From positions 186,001 to 250,000 of the forward strand of contig MU008189.1 of assembly GCA_010909165.1 (NCBI GenBank): a stretch of 64,000 nt of DNA, read 5' to 3'. Source of the DNA: Anthoceros angustus. Taxonomy: Eukaryota; Streptophyta; Anthocerotopsida; Anthocerotales; Anthocerotaceae. Shown here piece by piece: positions 10,846 to 22,159 of this stretch (positions within the stretch are counted from its first letter, which is position 1; every line of letters begins with the position of its first letter). Under the pieces are notes generated by a model. That model saw only the letters and a list, made by a program, of their open reading frames with translations. It was not told where the DNA came from and made no database searches. A program made the position numbers and the translations under genes.

Positions 10846-11074
10846 TGGTAGGAGGTGTCCTACCACCGTAGGAGAAACTCCTACCATGGTAGACGAGGGT
10901 AGGAGAGATCCTACCACCAGGAGGATGACCGCTAGTGTTTTGATCACCTACTGTAGGAATAGCTCCTACCATGGTAGGAGAGGGTAGGAAGGTATCCCAC
11001 AGAGAAACTCCTACCGTGGTAGGAGAAAGGGAAAACGCCTACCATGGTAGGAGGATGTCCTACCACGGTAGGAG
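10846..11074. repeat. palindrome cluster 1 (5' LTR)
   Basis: About nine copies of half- or full-palindromes of the form CTCCTACCATGGTAGGAG, with centre variants CCACGG, CCGTGG and CCACCG. The palindrome is perfect with CATG at the centre. Same cluster in the 3' LTR at 36761-37008. Confidence 0.9.
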
Positions 11075-11341
11075 ATAGGTTTCTAAGGAAGGTAGCTTAT
11101 GTTTTAGGCGTGATAGGCTTGCTATATATAGAGTCTTTTAGTGGACTAGATAAATAGGCCAAAATAGGTAATTAAGAAATTAGAGGCTAATTTTCAGTAA
11201 TTAGAAATTAGAAAAATAGGGAAATGGTATTTTAGTATAAGGAAATTAGGAAACTAACATCAATGGTGGGGAAAGGGGCCACGTGGCACACATCCAAGGG
11301 GCAGGATAGAATGGTAGTTACTTTTCTAACCCTTGGGTGAC

Positions 11342-11349
11342 TTATAAAA
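11342..11349 (+). promoter_or_regulatory. TATA box upstream of the LTR open frame (5' LTR)
   Basis: CTTATAAAAGTGG, about 560 bases upstream of the LTR-internal ATG at 11903; conserved in the 3' LTR at 37273-37280. Proposed promoter for the LTR-borne gene. Confidence 0.45.
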
Positions 11350-11902
11350 GTGGTCAGTGCCCGCAGGAGGCCACAACTCGAAACTTGAAGAGACGCCTCC
11401 ACAGAAGGCGCCGCCACACCTCAAGCTGCCCAAGGCCCCATACAGCAACGCCACTGCACACGCGCCTTGAGGAGGAGAAGGAGGGCGCAAGCTCAAGAAG
11501 GAGGCGAAATCCAGCGCCCAAGAGAGGAAGAAGGAGGAAAAGAGAAGAAGAGAAGGGAGAAGAAGGTTGGGGCAACCCAACACTTGCCAAGCTCGTGAGG
11601 GTGCCTAGGAGGGTGGAGCGTGGCAAGATTGCTAGGAAACCGTGCAGGAAGGGCTCCTAAATTGCTGGTGTAAGAGTCCGTGGGGAATTTTGGTGAGCTT
11701 TCTGCAGGAGAAATCGGGGTTTTGGGGACGCCAAGGTGTAAGGGCAGGAAGGAGAGCAAGGGCAAGGACCTTTGAGCTGTGAGCAAGAGCAAATCACGAG
11801 GAGGAGGAGAAACGCTTTGCAAGGATAAGAAGTCAGGAGCCGCAGGAATTGCAGGAGAGGCATCACTTTTCTTCAATTTCGCAAGTACTAACCAAGGAGG
11901 CC

Positions 11903-14328
11903 ATGACCAAGCCTACCATGACCAAGGGCAAGGAGGTAGTAGCTAAGGAAGGAGCGTCCACCAAGGGAGGTGGCGCAGGAGGCAAGAGGTCTAAGGCGGA
12001 GGATCGGACCGAGGGTGGAAATTTGACATGCCCTTATTTACGTGCTATGCAGGCCAGCTATCCTCTAGAGACCTTTCGACTTTCGACCTTGGGCAGCAGA
12101 GGAGAATATTCAGCTAGAGTGGGTGTATGGGCGACATTGGTCTACACCAACCTTGAATTGATAGAGAGTGTTTTGCTAATTTGCAGCAGACGGAAGAGGA
12201 ATTGGCCGCCTTACCGGATAGAAACGCACGGACGGATCCACGGTGTTGGACGTAAGGAGCATACGCTGTATATGGCGGATAGCGAGGATAGCGGAATCAC
12301 GTTGATGGAAGGAACGAGGAGGCAAGCGTGCATCAACGGCGGATCTTCCCAAGGGAGCCCTTACACTTATGCAAGGGGCATGAAGGCTAAGTCTAAGAAT
12401 GGTTGGCGACGGACCAAATCTTGGAGCCCAAGTGGAGATTGTTCACAAGAATTGTTTTGGGCTTGGTGAGCAATCCAAGGGTGTCATATTTCAGCACTAC
12501 CTTCCTCCATTTTCTATGGAAGATCACTCAAGGAGCGAAGCCGGATTGGGGCTCATCATGTATGAAGCATACACCTACCACCGGAAAAGTCAAACCCAAC
12601 GCCGGATGAAGATGCACCTGCTTATCTTAGCACTTATCTAGTGCATTTGTGGGAAGTAGAGGGCTACTCACAAGTAAGGAGTTGGATGATTCCAAGCATC
12701 CCTTTAACATTGTGTACTTACTGTGAGAGGGACAGGAGTGCTTGGTGCTTTGCTAAAGGAGGTGCCGCAGACCACCGGGACATTATTGCCGGAAGGAATC
12801 CTCCAAAGATAGGCCGAGGATGTGCGGGAGGACTTGCAAGGAGAAGTTGTAGGGGATTTGAAGTTTGGACCGCGGAGGATGCGGAGATGGAGATGGAAGG
12901 TAGGATAGATCCTACCATGGCGGTGAATCCCGCGAGGGTGGGAGGTGTTCCCACGGTTTGGGACCCCTTCGCCCTCTCATGACAAGGCCTCAGAGAATTA
13001 GTCCTACCACGGTAGGAAGTAGTCCTACTGGAGCACCTCCTACCACGGTAGGAGGGAAAGGAAGTCACGGTTTGGAAGCTCCCAAGAGGAGATAAGAAGG
13101 CAACCGGCCCTGCTAGGTGGGCGAGCGGATGGAGTCACGGTGGGAGGAGTTGCCCCACCAAGTGATGAGCGGGAGCTCATCATAGGGAAGCAAGGGATGT
13201 AAGATCCCATGAGCAAGGCAAAGGCCTTGAGTCTCCGGAGGTAAGAAAGGAGACTTAGACATGTTGGAGGAGATGCTGCATAGGGGAGATGTTCAAGAAG
13301 GTAGATGTAGGAGCCGCCAAGAGGAGAGTTGAATTCTTGAAGACGGAGAAGACAAGGACCTACCAAGCAAGGGAAATTGCGTAGGCGAGCGAAACCCAAG
13401 GTGAGGATGTTATGAGGATGGAAGCTCAAGTGGAGCACTTGGAAAAGAGTCTTGAAACAAGGCTACAGGAGGCAAACAATCATATTCGGAGAACAAGGCT
13501 CTTACCAAGCAATTGGCAGCTCGAGAGGAGAAGGTGGAGCAACTTGCTCACATGGTGCGCACATGGAAAAGAAGGCGAAGACAAGCAAGTGCTGCTAATG
13601 GAGGAAAGGTCAAGACGAGAGCAATCTCTGCAGAATGAGGGCAAAGACAAAGGCAAGTAGGCGCACATGAGCGGTCATAGCCACACAGCCGTGGAAGATT
13701 AGTGACATGGAAAAGGAGCTGGGAGAAACCACGAGGCTGGAATTGAAGGAAGAAGAGCTGGAAGAACGGACACATTTTGTCCAAAGATTGGAAATGGAAC
13801 GAGAAGTCCAAAGAACGGAGAGTGCACAACTCCCTAGGAGGATAGGGGAGTTGGAGGAAGAAATGGCAAAGGAGAAAGGCCGTCATGAGGCGGTGGTGCA
13901 GATATGTTGGCGGTGAGGGAGCGAGATTTCGGCCGATTATGCCCTACAAGAGAGATTGATCCGCCAACCGCAGTAATGAGAGGACGGAGAATGTGGCTCT
14001 CCATGTCAAGACCGGTGAGCTGGCCTTGAGCGAGATGCTTACAAAAGCAAGTGTGAGCATGGAGTATGGCTTGAGGATTACGAAGAATTGGAGATGGCAC
14101 AACAACGATTTGCAGCCCATCTTCACAACAAGGTGCTCAAGGCCACTAACGAGTTGTTGCGACTTGCGAGAGGAGGATGTTGGGACCTCATGACGATGAT
14201 AGGGAGGCCCTCATGCAAGTCCAACCGAAGCCTTAGACTTGGAGAGTGTCCCAAGCAGGGGTGAAGAAACTTCGCACTGTGGAGAAGCAAAAGCGGGGAA
14301 GCTGCATGTGGAGAGAATCACCCTGTGA
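11903..14328 (+). pseudogene. LTR-internal open frame, 5' copy (degenerate)
   Basis: Starts at MTKPTMTKGKEVV and ends HVERITL plus stop. The N-terminal third reads WRLFTRIVLGLVSNPRVSYF...FLHFLWKITQGAKPDW...MYEAYTYH; this resembles the globular domain of plant retrotransposon accessory proteins of the putative gypsy-type transposon group, by general look only. The last third is charged and heptad-like (MEKELGE...LELKEEELEERTHFVQ...RRIGELEEEMAKEKGR), a likely coiled coil. Several frameshifts and stops break the frame here; the 3' LTR copy (37872-40353) has longer open pieces. Coding sequence inside an LTR is rare, because both LTRs then carry the gene. Confidence 0.55.
13002..13054. repeat. palindrome cluster 2 (5' LTR)
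   Basis: GTCCTACCACGGTAGGA and CTCCTACCACGGTAGGAG with a shortened middle copy (CCTACTGGAGCA); the 3' LTR (39002-39062) keeps a full CCTACCATGGTAGGAG in the middle, so the 5' copy has lost bases. Confidence 0.85.
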
Positions 14329-14351
14329 AGGGGTAAGGAAGAAGAAACGAC

Positions 14352-14436
14352 TGTAGGAACTCCTACTGGTAGGAGGAGTTCCTACCGTAGGAGGGACTCC
14401 TACCGTGGTAGGAGAAGGTCCTACCATGGTAGGAGG
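14352..14436. repeat. palindrome cluster 3 (5' LTR)
   Basis: Four palindromes just after the stop of the LTR open frame: CTCCTACTGGTAGGAG, TTCCTACCGTAGGAG, CTCCTACCGTGGTAGGAG, GTCCTACCATGGTAGGAG. The same cluster is at 40377-40463 in the 3' LTR. Confidence 0.88.
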
Positions 14437-14998
14437 GCCGGAAGAAGCTGGATTCAAAGGTCGCTAGCATGGATTTGACGGCAAGGGAGGCGAGTACCTT
14501 GGCCCTTGCAGAAAGAAGGAAGAGGGGTTGATCTTGCAGAATGGAGCAAGAATCACAAGGAGAAGACCAACCTCCCAACATGGGTGCAGCAAGGAGCTCA
14601 CTTGCTCCACAAGTGAGAGGAAGAGGAGAAGTCGAGGATGAGCCGGCTAAGAGAGCCCGGCTATTTTATTGGAGGAAGGAACTCAAGATAGGCATCAAGA
14701 TAAGGAAGGGATTCATAAGAAGTCCTTAAATTAGCTTGAAGACATGGGGCAAGATGCCACTTGGGAAGACTTTTCTTTAGAGGAGGACAGCATTAATGCT
14801 TGTCACCAAAGAGAGTGTGTTGACTAGCTAGATAGGAATGTTGACAGAGCCATTAAGGCTCACATAGGTGAATTTGCTAGAATAGAATTTTACCCAAGAT
14901 GCTTGGATGTCGAACTTAAAGTCCGACAATAGGATACACTAAAATAAGGAGTAAGGCTGGAGGGCGCGCTGTGGGGAGGCTGTATGTGAGGACCTCCC

Positions 14999-15006
14999 TA
15001 TAAAAG
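14999..15006 (+). promoter_or_regulatory. second TATA box, likely promoter for genomic RNA (5' LTR)
   Basis: CCCTATAAAAGGAGGG, followed by a GC-rich leader to the LTR end 856 bases later. Conserved in the 3' LTR (41042-41049). Its place near the end of the LTR fits the usual U3/R border. Confidence 0.55.
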
Positions 15007-15865
15007 GAGGGAGCTTGTGAAGTAAAATTATCGTGTCTTGCGCCCATCCTCCCGAGTCCTTCACTTTGTGTGAATTTCGTGCCGCAAGCCAACGCAGGTC
15101 CGGTAGAGAGGAGAACGCGCGGTCGGAGTGCCGGGTGGAGGGCTTGCTCTTGCAGCGCCCGCTAGCCGCCTCCTTGTGAATGGTTGTGTGAATTGTTTTG
15201 CTTTGAGTGTGTGGCGATGCTCAAGGAACTCTCGGCTTGAGGGTAGACTGCAGGAAAGACTCGGAGGTTCTCGTCTGTGCAAACCACATAGCAACCGCCC
15301 AAGGAAGAACTCGCACTTCGACGGACCCTGTGCCAGCCGTAAGGGCGAGTTGGAATTAATGAGCCAGAATTGGTGTTAGAGTAGGAGATTGTGGAGGAAG
15401 GAAGGGGTAGATGAGTAGAGAAGAAGAGGGCGTTGTTGATTGAGAGAGTTGTGAGGTGAATTAGAGTGTAGGAAAACTAAGGCCACAGCCTAAGGGACGA
15501 ATCCCAACTGCAAGTAAGAGGGCGCCCCGTGTGGAGAAGAGTGTCTTAGGAGTAGGGACGGTTGCGGTGTGGGTCGGGGTCCCTGGCGCCCGTGATAGAC
15601 ACCTTGTTAAGACGAACTGCAATTGTGTGGTGTCGTTGTAGGTTGAGGTTTGGTGAGTTTACGGCAAGACGGCGCTGTAGAGGGAGCGTGAGAGGGCGCC
15701 TTGCTTGTTTAGAAGGCTGAGGTAGTGTGTAGCTGCAGGTAGTGACGGATTTCTCAAGATTCGACTGTTTCCCAAGTCTCATGGGACGAAACCCAACGTA
15801 CGAAACGACAGTGGGATAAGTGTGGCCGCTAGAGGGTGCATCTCGGGAGGCCTCCTCCCACATTT

Positions 15866-15882
15866 TGGCGCTGCTGCGGGAC
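15866..15882 (+). other. primer-binding-site candidate (tRNA-Asp-like)
   Basis: Three bases after the LTR end is TGGCGCTGCTGCGGGAC. It resembles the complement of the plant tRNA-Asp 3' end (TGGCGCCGTTGCCGGGGA) with two substitutions and a one-base gap, so the primer is probably tRNA-Asp or a close relative. Spacing from the LTR is as expected. Confidence 0.6.
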
Positions 15883-16264
15883 TTGAAATGAAATTTTGAG
15901 ATTTTCGCTAGCTTGCAGATGAGCCGAGAGGATCTTGTAAGGAGGTGAGCGGGGTCTAGGAAGAGGCCTACACGTCCTGGAACCTGTGCGTTGTGAAGGA
16001 GGAGCTCCACGCCTCCGAATGGTGTGATTTTTGTGTTCCCGCAGCAAGAATGGCGATGGCGGTTGGCTGATTTTTCTTTAACAACCGTGTTTTGGAGGCT
16101 ATGAGGATGCTTGCAGATGACTAGCAGGGAGGGGAGAGGAGAAACCATAGGAGGTCACCCCACCACATCGCAAGAGATCTAAGAGCTGCAAGAAGAAATC
16201 AATGGAGGGAGGAAAACGCAGCGGTGGTTGCACGCGGCTCCGGAGGAGGAAGAGCTAAGGGCGC

Positions 16265-18120
16265 TTGAGGAGGAGGCTTTTTGCCCTTGCCTACAAGGGG
16301 AGCCAAGTGATCCAGAAAACGCTCGGAGAAGGGACGCCGAAATCACCGCAAGTAAAGGAGGTGGTTGAAGAGGAGTTGGTTTGTGAAGAGGAAAGCGAGG
16401 GGAAGCACCATCGAGCGCGATTCAAGTTCAGCTACCAGCACTGGGCCTCCTCAACGCTGGACCTTCAAGTGATGGGTCTAGCTCAACCTCTAGCGAAAAC
16501 AGTGAAGAAGGAAGGGTGAGCGGAGAAATTCAGCCGGTCTCGAGGATCTTGCGGAGCGCCTTGATAGAATCACTGCCCAGCTCACCATCTTGGGACGAAC
16601 GCCTAGGGGAGACGCCATCCCACAGCAGTGCCCAAATTTTTGTGCAGAACACCCTTTCTGCAGAGAACTTTGGTTGGATAACTTACCTGCAGCAAGAGGA
16701 GGGGGCGCAAGTACGTCGAGCTCATCTGGACTAGGGATCATGAGTGGAATCGGTGTAGGAGGGGGCTTGCCACAACCCCACAGTCGCCAGCAGTATGTCA
16801 AGTTTGGGGAAAAGAGGAAGGGCGACGACGCAGAGGCGTTTGTGCGCACTTTTGAGCATGTTTCTCATGCTAATCTGGAGGATACGGTCGCCGATCGACG
16901 CGATCTTCCGGGTTGCTGAGGGGCATGCCCAGGGGTACAATGAACTTACGGGCAAGTGCGCCTGAGATTGGGATTCTTTGAAGGCCGCTCAATCGATTTC
17001 GGGGTCTCGCCACGCCACCACACCGGCAAAATTGAGAACTCCGTAGGAAGAAGAGGGAGTCCTTGTTTGATTATGTTGAGAGGTTCTATGGCTACCTCGA
17101 TCGAGTGCCGGGCGCTCCGTGATGCCCGGAAATCCACCCACATCGTGATACTCACAAGAGCAAGCGTTGGACTGGTTTGTGAGTGGACTATCTCAAAGAT
17201 GGAGGTACATTGCGGGGACTAAGACATTGGCTGGAGCAATCCGATTAGCGGAGGAGTGGGAATCACGAGCTAGGAAGAAGGAGGAAAAAGAGAAGGAGTC
17301 ATAAGAAGAGGAAGGGGTCCAGGAGGTCTAGCTCTTCTTCTTCTTCTTCCTCTTCCAGCTCGTCCCCATCTTCTTCTTCTGCAAGTGAGGAGAGTGGTAC
17401 CCAGGAGAGCTCCACGTCGGATGAAGAATCCGAGAAAGCCTATGAACGACGTATGAGGAAGGACTTGGAGAAGGTTAAGAAGAGGCAGGAGGAAGCTGAA
17501 CGCGCTGGAGAAGGAGAGGAAAGGGAAGACGGTTCGACGGATGGAGAAGGGAGAGACGTCCACTGCAGGAGGAGGGATTGCAGGGCAAGTGGAGGCTTTG
17601 ACGAAAAGATTGACCGAATTGGAGGTCAAGGCTCTGAAAATCAAGCTCCACGGAGGTCACCTCACCGCAAGACATTGGTGTATTGCTCAATTTGTCATCA
17701 AACCGACACACCAACCGGGAATGTATCCGAGCACCGTGGCATGCTGTGAATCACGTGGAATCTGTCATGCCTGGTGATTATTGGTACGTGGATGAGGCTT
17801 ACCAAGTGCAGGCAGTCACTGGAAGTCGCCCGCCTCAATCGATGAGGGCGACTTACCAACCTGCAGCACCGGTTGCTGTGAGGTATGGGTCACGGCCTAC
17901 CTCACCGGGACCATGGAGACCGGAGCCGTCACAAAGGCCAATGGCAATTCCACCTGGGTGCTGTTACAATTGTGGGACACCTGGTCATTATTCGAATGAA
18001 TGCCCAGAACCTCGGAAACAAATGGGTTATGTACCTTTTTGTCAAGTATGCAAGGAGTTGGGGCACAAGGTTGGCGACCCAAGGTGTTCAGGAGTAGCAA
18101 GGGTAGCCTCAAGACGCCTG
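16265..18120 (+). pseudogene. Gag of the giant element (frameshifted)
   Basis: Frames across this region give a capsid-like part (for example ALDWFVSGLSQRWRYIAGTK near 17170 and VKFGEKRKGDDAEAFVRTFE near 16800), a serine-rich acidic stretch from a TTC/CTT microsatellite (17330-17400), a charged helix (AYERRMRKDLEKVKKRQEEA) and two nucleic-acid-binding knuckles: CYNCGTPGHYSNEC (17963-18004), which fits CX2CX4HX4C, and CQVCKELGHKVGDPRC (18040-18090), which is looser. Gag packages the element RNA into virus-like particles. At least four frame changes occur, so this copy cannot make a full Gag. Confidence 0.7.
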
Positions 18121-18755
18121 TGGTGAGGTTCACAGAGCCTGCAGCGGAAGGAACGCCGTCCAATCCCGAAACCGCAATCACGGTGACCACAACGCCGGTT
18201 TTGAAGGTGGAAGCGGAATTCGATTTTCTTGATGAATCCAGCGTGTATTCAGGGATTGTAGAAGAAGGGTATGAAGGAGAGATGAGTGCAGACGAAGGGC
18301 TGTTGGTGGCCAAAGTTACCACCAGATCTGAGCGCCGAGAGAAAGACCGAAAATCCGGAAAGCGTCGTGAACGAGAGGAACGGAAGAAAAGGAAGGTGAG
18401 GGACGACTCACCTTGGCCTCCAGAGACTCGTGGGGGTCGGAATTTGGTAGAGGAGGAGGAAAATGAAGAGGTCCATAAGACGCCTACCGTGGTAGGAGAT
18501 GCTCCTACCATGGTAGGAGGAACGCCTACGGTGGTAGGAGGCGAACCTACCATGGTAGGAGGGGAGGGGAGTGACCCACCCACAAGCGGAAGAGGGGGAG
18601 GAAGGGTGTTTCCCCCTGACATCAGTAAGGAAGTGGCAGAAATGTTGGAGGATGAGCTAAGGAGGCTCACCCAACATGCGAAGATGGAAGAAGAGGCGAG
18701 CTCGAAATTGACAACCACGATCATGGAGTCCCAAATCAAGGGACCAAGAGTGTGA
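18121..18755 (+). pseudogene. acidic Gag-Pol linker with in-frame PT(M/V)VGG repeats
   Basis: The frame open from 18000 to 18755 leaves the knuckle frame and encodes a charged linker. Residues from 18483-18562 read PTVVGDAPTMVGG, TPTVVGG, EPTMVGG: this is the LTR palindrome translated in frame. It ends in a helix DISKEVAEMLEDELRRLTQH. The antisense frame is also open (280 codons) because the palindromes lack stops on both strands. No known domain. Confidence 0.5.
18483..18562. repeat. palindrome cluster 4, inside coding sequence
   Basis: CCTACCGTGGTAGGAG, CTCCTACCATGGTAGGAGG, CCTACGGTGGTAGGAGG and CCTACCATGGTAGGAGG follow at 21-24-base spacing, in the same frame. This is the same motif family as in the LTR clusters. 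Confidence 0.9.
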
Positions 18756-19005
18756 GGAGTTTACCAATAAGGTCGGAGCCGACCAAAGATCGTGGCTGCA
18801 AACGGGAGGAAACATTGCCGACAAGATCTCCGGCCACGATGCATTGCTTGACCGAGAATTTGTGGTCACTTGAGACAATTGTTTATGTGAGTCCAAGATC
18901 CCGCAAAATTGTGAAGGAAGCGATTAGGGGATCCTCGAACCCATGGGGACGAAGGAGGCCGGTGGAGGTAAATGTGGTTGAACTTGTTGATTTGGGAGCG
19001 CCAGA

Positions 19006-19330
19006 TTGAAATTGAGATTGCAGTGCTTGGTGCCTAATGTGCCATTAGATTCGGGTTCGAGTCAACTTGATGACGGAGGAGACAGCCATCGCCTTGGTTT
19101 CACCAAGTTTAACCCAATCCGAGTGTTCTTGAGGATGGCGATCAAACAAGGAGGAAACCTTTGGGGTGCCGAAATGTGCCAACCGTGATTGGTGGTCTCA
19201 CATTCCATCTTACCTACATTGTCATGAGGCCGGTCGATCTAGGCTACAAGGTTTTGATAGGCGTGCCTTGGTTGTATGGTACGCTTGTGTCTTTGATTTC
19301 GGCCGCAGGCATTACATTTAAGTCATGTAG
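19006..19330 (+). pseudogene. aspartic protease (retropepsin) of the giant element
   Basis: VPLDSGSS gives the catalytic D-S-G, and about 60 residues later FHLTYIVM...LGYKVLIGVPWLYGT gives the flap-distal ILG-type signature of plant Ty3/gypsy proteases. The piece needs a frame change between the two. It would cut the Gag-Pol polyprotein. Confidence 0.62.
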
Positions 19331-19699
19331 GGTAGGGCCGAGGTCGCTTGTGTCATGGAGCAAGGCACCCTATGAAGGGGAGTCCGCGCTTCAATCCGAT
19401 GGGTACACCTCGGTAGTACGGGGTGAGCTCTTCTGGTGACCGAGCTACGAGGACCCCGCTTGAGGTGGCGCAATAAAATCGAGTTGGTGTACACCGCCAC
19501 AAGTAGATGGTGTCAGAGGAGGAGCCGAGGACGAGGCACATAGAGAAGGAGTAGCCTCGAAGGGTAGAGCCTATGATCGCGATTTCCGACGAAGGATCGT
19601 GAATAGTGTGTAGCAACCAAGGGACTTATGTAGATCCGACGCAGAGAGGACTTGGAGCTAGAACCCGAAGGTGGTCAAGATCTCCGCATCTAGGAGTGG

Positions 19700-21010
19700 T
19701 AGAAAAGAAGAATTTCAGAGGGTCCTTAGAGAATATGTCGATGTGTTTGCCTTCAAGATTATCGACATGACAGAATTCTAAGAATTGGGGATACACCGAA
19801 TCGATTTGAAGGAGGGCAGACTCGTAAGGATCAAGCAATACAGTGAATCCCAAGTATTCTATGGTCGCCAAGGATCACCGACCAATACTTGGAAGCCGGG
19901 TGATTTATCCGGCTTACCAAAGGAGTGGGTCGCCCCATTGTAATTGTACCTAAGAAGCAACAGGAAGGTACGGTGTGTCGTGATTTCGTGAAGCTTAATG
20001 AAGCAACGAAGAAGGACCACCACCTTGCCTTTCATGGCCGGGATACACTGGTCGGCCATGAAATGCAGCTTAGATGGGTACTCGGGTTACAATCGATTTT
20101 CTGAGGAGGGAGGACCAGACAAGACTACGCTCACAACCGATTGGGGCACTTACGCTTATTCCAAGCTACCTTCGCTTGTGCAACGCCTCCGCCACTTTTC
20201 AGGTGGTGAATGCTATCTTCCGAGATTTTCCGGAAGTTCATGGAGGTATTTCGGATGATTTTTGCGTGTTTGGCGGAGGAAGTCGCACCTAGACACCTAA
20301 GACAATGTTTTCGGCGGTGGAGTCCAACATGAAGCTTCATCCGTGGAAGTGTTATTTTGGCATGACGGAAGGTATTTTGTTGGCACATCGAGTTTCAAGA
20401 AGAGGATTGCGTAGATAAGGAGAAGGTGGCGATTATAGAGATGGACGACCCCAAACGGTGAGGCAGTGCCTTTGTAGGACCGGTAGGATATTACAGAGGT
20501 TCATCAAGGATTTTGCTAAGAAGGCAGCCTTGTCGACCCAATTGACCAAGAAGGATACACCTTTCGAATGGACGCACCCCAAACGGTGAGGCAGGCTTTT
20601 CAGCAAGGACAGCCCGTGAGCGCACCCACGCTACCCGCCGATTGGGAGAAACCGTTTCATGTATACGTGGATGTGTCCGCTTATGCCATTGGGACCATCT
20701 TAAGCCGAAGGACGAGAAGAAACGGACCATCCGATTTTCTATGCCAGATGACCACGGATGAGAAGAACTACTCAACCACAGAGCGAGAGGGTCTTGGTAT
20801 CATTTACTCGTAAGAAGTTTAGGCACTATCCGCTTGCTTGCAAAGTGACGCTTCATGTTGACCATTTTATGCTGAAGTACCTTGTGAACAAGCCGATTTG
20901 TCGTGAAGGATTGCCGTGGGTACTCGCTGCAAGAGTTTGATTATGACGAGAAACTAGGTTGTGGAAGCAAGATCGACGTCGATTTCATTTCTCGCCCGAA
21001 ACCGGAGAGC
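19700..21010 (+). pseudogene. reverse transcriptase and RNase H of the giant element
   Basis: Pieces in three frames follow Ty3/gypsy order: LREYVDVFAFKIIDMTEF (entry), VIVPKKQ and VCRDFVKLNEATKKDHH (fingers), DKTTLTTDWGTYAYSKLP (palm), GGISDDFCVFG near 20245 (xxDD catalytic pair), NMKLHPWKC (thumb side), FIKDFAKKAALSTQLTKKDT (connection), then RNase H: FHVYVDVSAYAIGTIL, TTDEKNYSTTEREGLGIIYS, VTLHVDHFMLKYLVNK and VDFISRP. Every key motif is present, but there are many short indels, so this copy is inactive unless the indels are sequence errors. Confidence 0.78.
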
Positions 21011-21819
21011 GACTTGAAGCCAGATGACCGATTTCGACGAGGAGTTGGTTGCCACGGCCGGGTCAAGGGGAGGACGTGAGCATGTTGTGGACGGCCTAAG
21101 GATTGATCAGCAAGCCTTGCCAGCAGAGAGGTCAAATGAGCAAGAAGGGGAGTGCAGTGAAAGGCCGCAGCAGGACAACTGGAACCGAGGGATAAAAGGG
21201 CGCCAGTATGGGCGCGAGGAGGAGGCTGGAATGCTCTCAAGGGTGAGCAGTCAGGAGGGCTGCAAGTGGAGGCCAGCCGTTGGCAAAAGAAAGAAGCGAA
21301 ACGGATATGGGAGCGTCGGTTTCAAGAAAGGCGCCCCACTTGGCGAGGTCGGGTTGTGCGCCATGGGGCCAGAGGAGAAGGCCCTAGGGAGGTAGGTGCG
21401 CCAGAGGGCGAGGAAGGAGATGCATCCCATGAAGTTTGAGCAAAACGGCAGGAGAGGAAAATGGCAGATTCATGGGAAATCACTCATGAGGTGGCCATGG
21501 GGGTGCAAACAGGCGAGGAGGTCGCCATGGGAGCACGAGCTGGACCTGGCCATGAGGCTAGACCAGCAGGAAGGGAAGAAATCCGAACGTTGTTGGAGGA
21601 GGAGCATGCAAACGGGCTGCAGGCTCAAAAACTTGCAGCATGGACAAAGCGGGGAGAAACTGGATTTGGGGATGGAACAACGCCGTCTGGGGCTGCTGGT
21701 GGGCGAGCTGGCAGGAGGCGACGAGGTATGCGTGGAAGGAGGAGATTAGAACGTGAGGGGCGTTCATGCCCAAGGTATCTGTTAAATGGTGAGGTAAAAT
21801 TTTCTAGAGCATGGAATCA
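21011..21819 (+). other. charged spacer between RNase H and integrase
   Basis: Glycine-, arginine- and glutamate-rich frames without a known domain, of purine-rich sequence (for example around 21024-21395 and 21461-21838). It may be a linker of the polyprotein or filler sequence. Confidence 0.35.
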
Positions 21820-22115
21820 TGCCCGATGGTTTGTCTAGGAGGGCGAGCTGTTTTTCCACAAGACAGCCCCTTATTGCCTACGAGATGGGGTCTTGTACAA
21901 GCTTGGTCCGTATTTAAGATTCGCGATGTCCGGAAATTAGAGAAGTCGCTTTTGGTCACGTGTTTTACATGCGTAAGAGGCTGGTGGTCATTATTCACGC
22001 AAATCATCGTGGAAAAGGTCTTGGATGCAGGCTCGGTGGGCTACAATGCTCGGGGTCCAAATAAGTGGTATAGGCGCGAATACCTCAAGCCGCCCACACC
22101 TCCAAAGAACCTATG
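21820..22115 (+). pseudogene. integrase N-terminal zinc-binding region of the giant element
   Basis: FFHKTAPYCLRDGVLYKLGP is followed, over frame changes, by the usual H...H...C...C order of retroviral-type integrases (a GHVLH-like piece, GGHYS, VEKVLDAG, then a degraded cysteine pair). The catalytic DDE core that should follow is not present before 24731. Confidence 0.5.
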
Positions 22116-22159
22116 AAGAATTAAAACCGCCTGTGAAAGGTTCAGGGGCTTGACGAGGG

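Larger units (their letters stand above)
10635..15862 (+). repeat. 5' LTR (5228 bp) of the giant element
   Basis: Matches 36551-41926 over its full length. Contains, in order: a palindrome cluster (10846-11074), a TATA box (11342), a degenerate open frame of about 2.4 kb (11903-14328) with two more palindrome clusters, a second TATA box (14999), and a GC-rich end. At 5.2 kb it is far larger than ordinary plant LTRs. It differs from the 3' LTR mainly by 1-5-base indels. Confidence 0.95.

Noticed and set aside
10846-11074. CRISPR-like array of repeats
   Set aside because: The repeats are short palindromes at irregular spacing in a plant LTR; no unique spacers of even length and no cas genes.
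12718-13068. Minus-strand frames within the LTR
   Set aside because: Open because of palindromes and GC-rich content; the plus-strand frame has the coherent globular and coiled-coil pattern in both LTRs.
15546-16148. Minus-strand frame of 200 codons
   Set aside because: Lies over the LTR end and primer site, antisense to the element, with no motif.
17897-18739. Minus-strand open frame of 280 codons
   Set aside because: It is antisense to the gag linker. It is open because palindromic PT(M/V)VGG repeats lack stops on both strands; no domain seen, and the sense frame fits the element.
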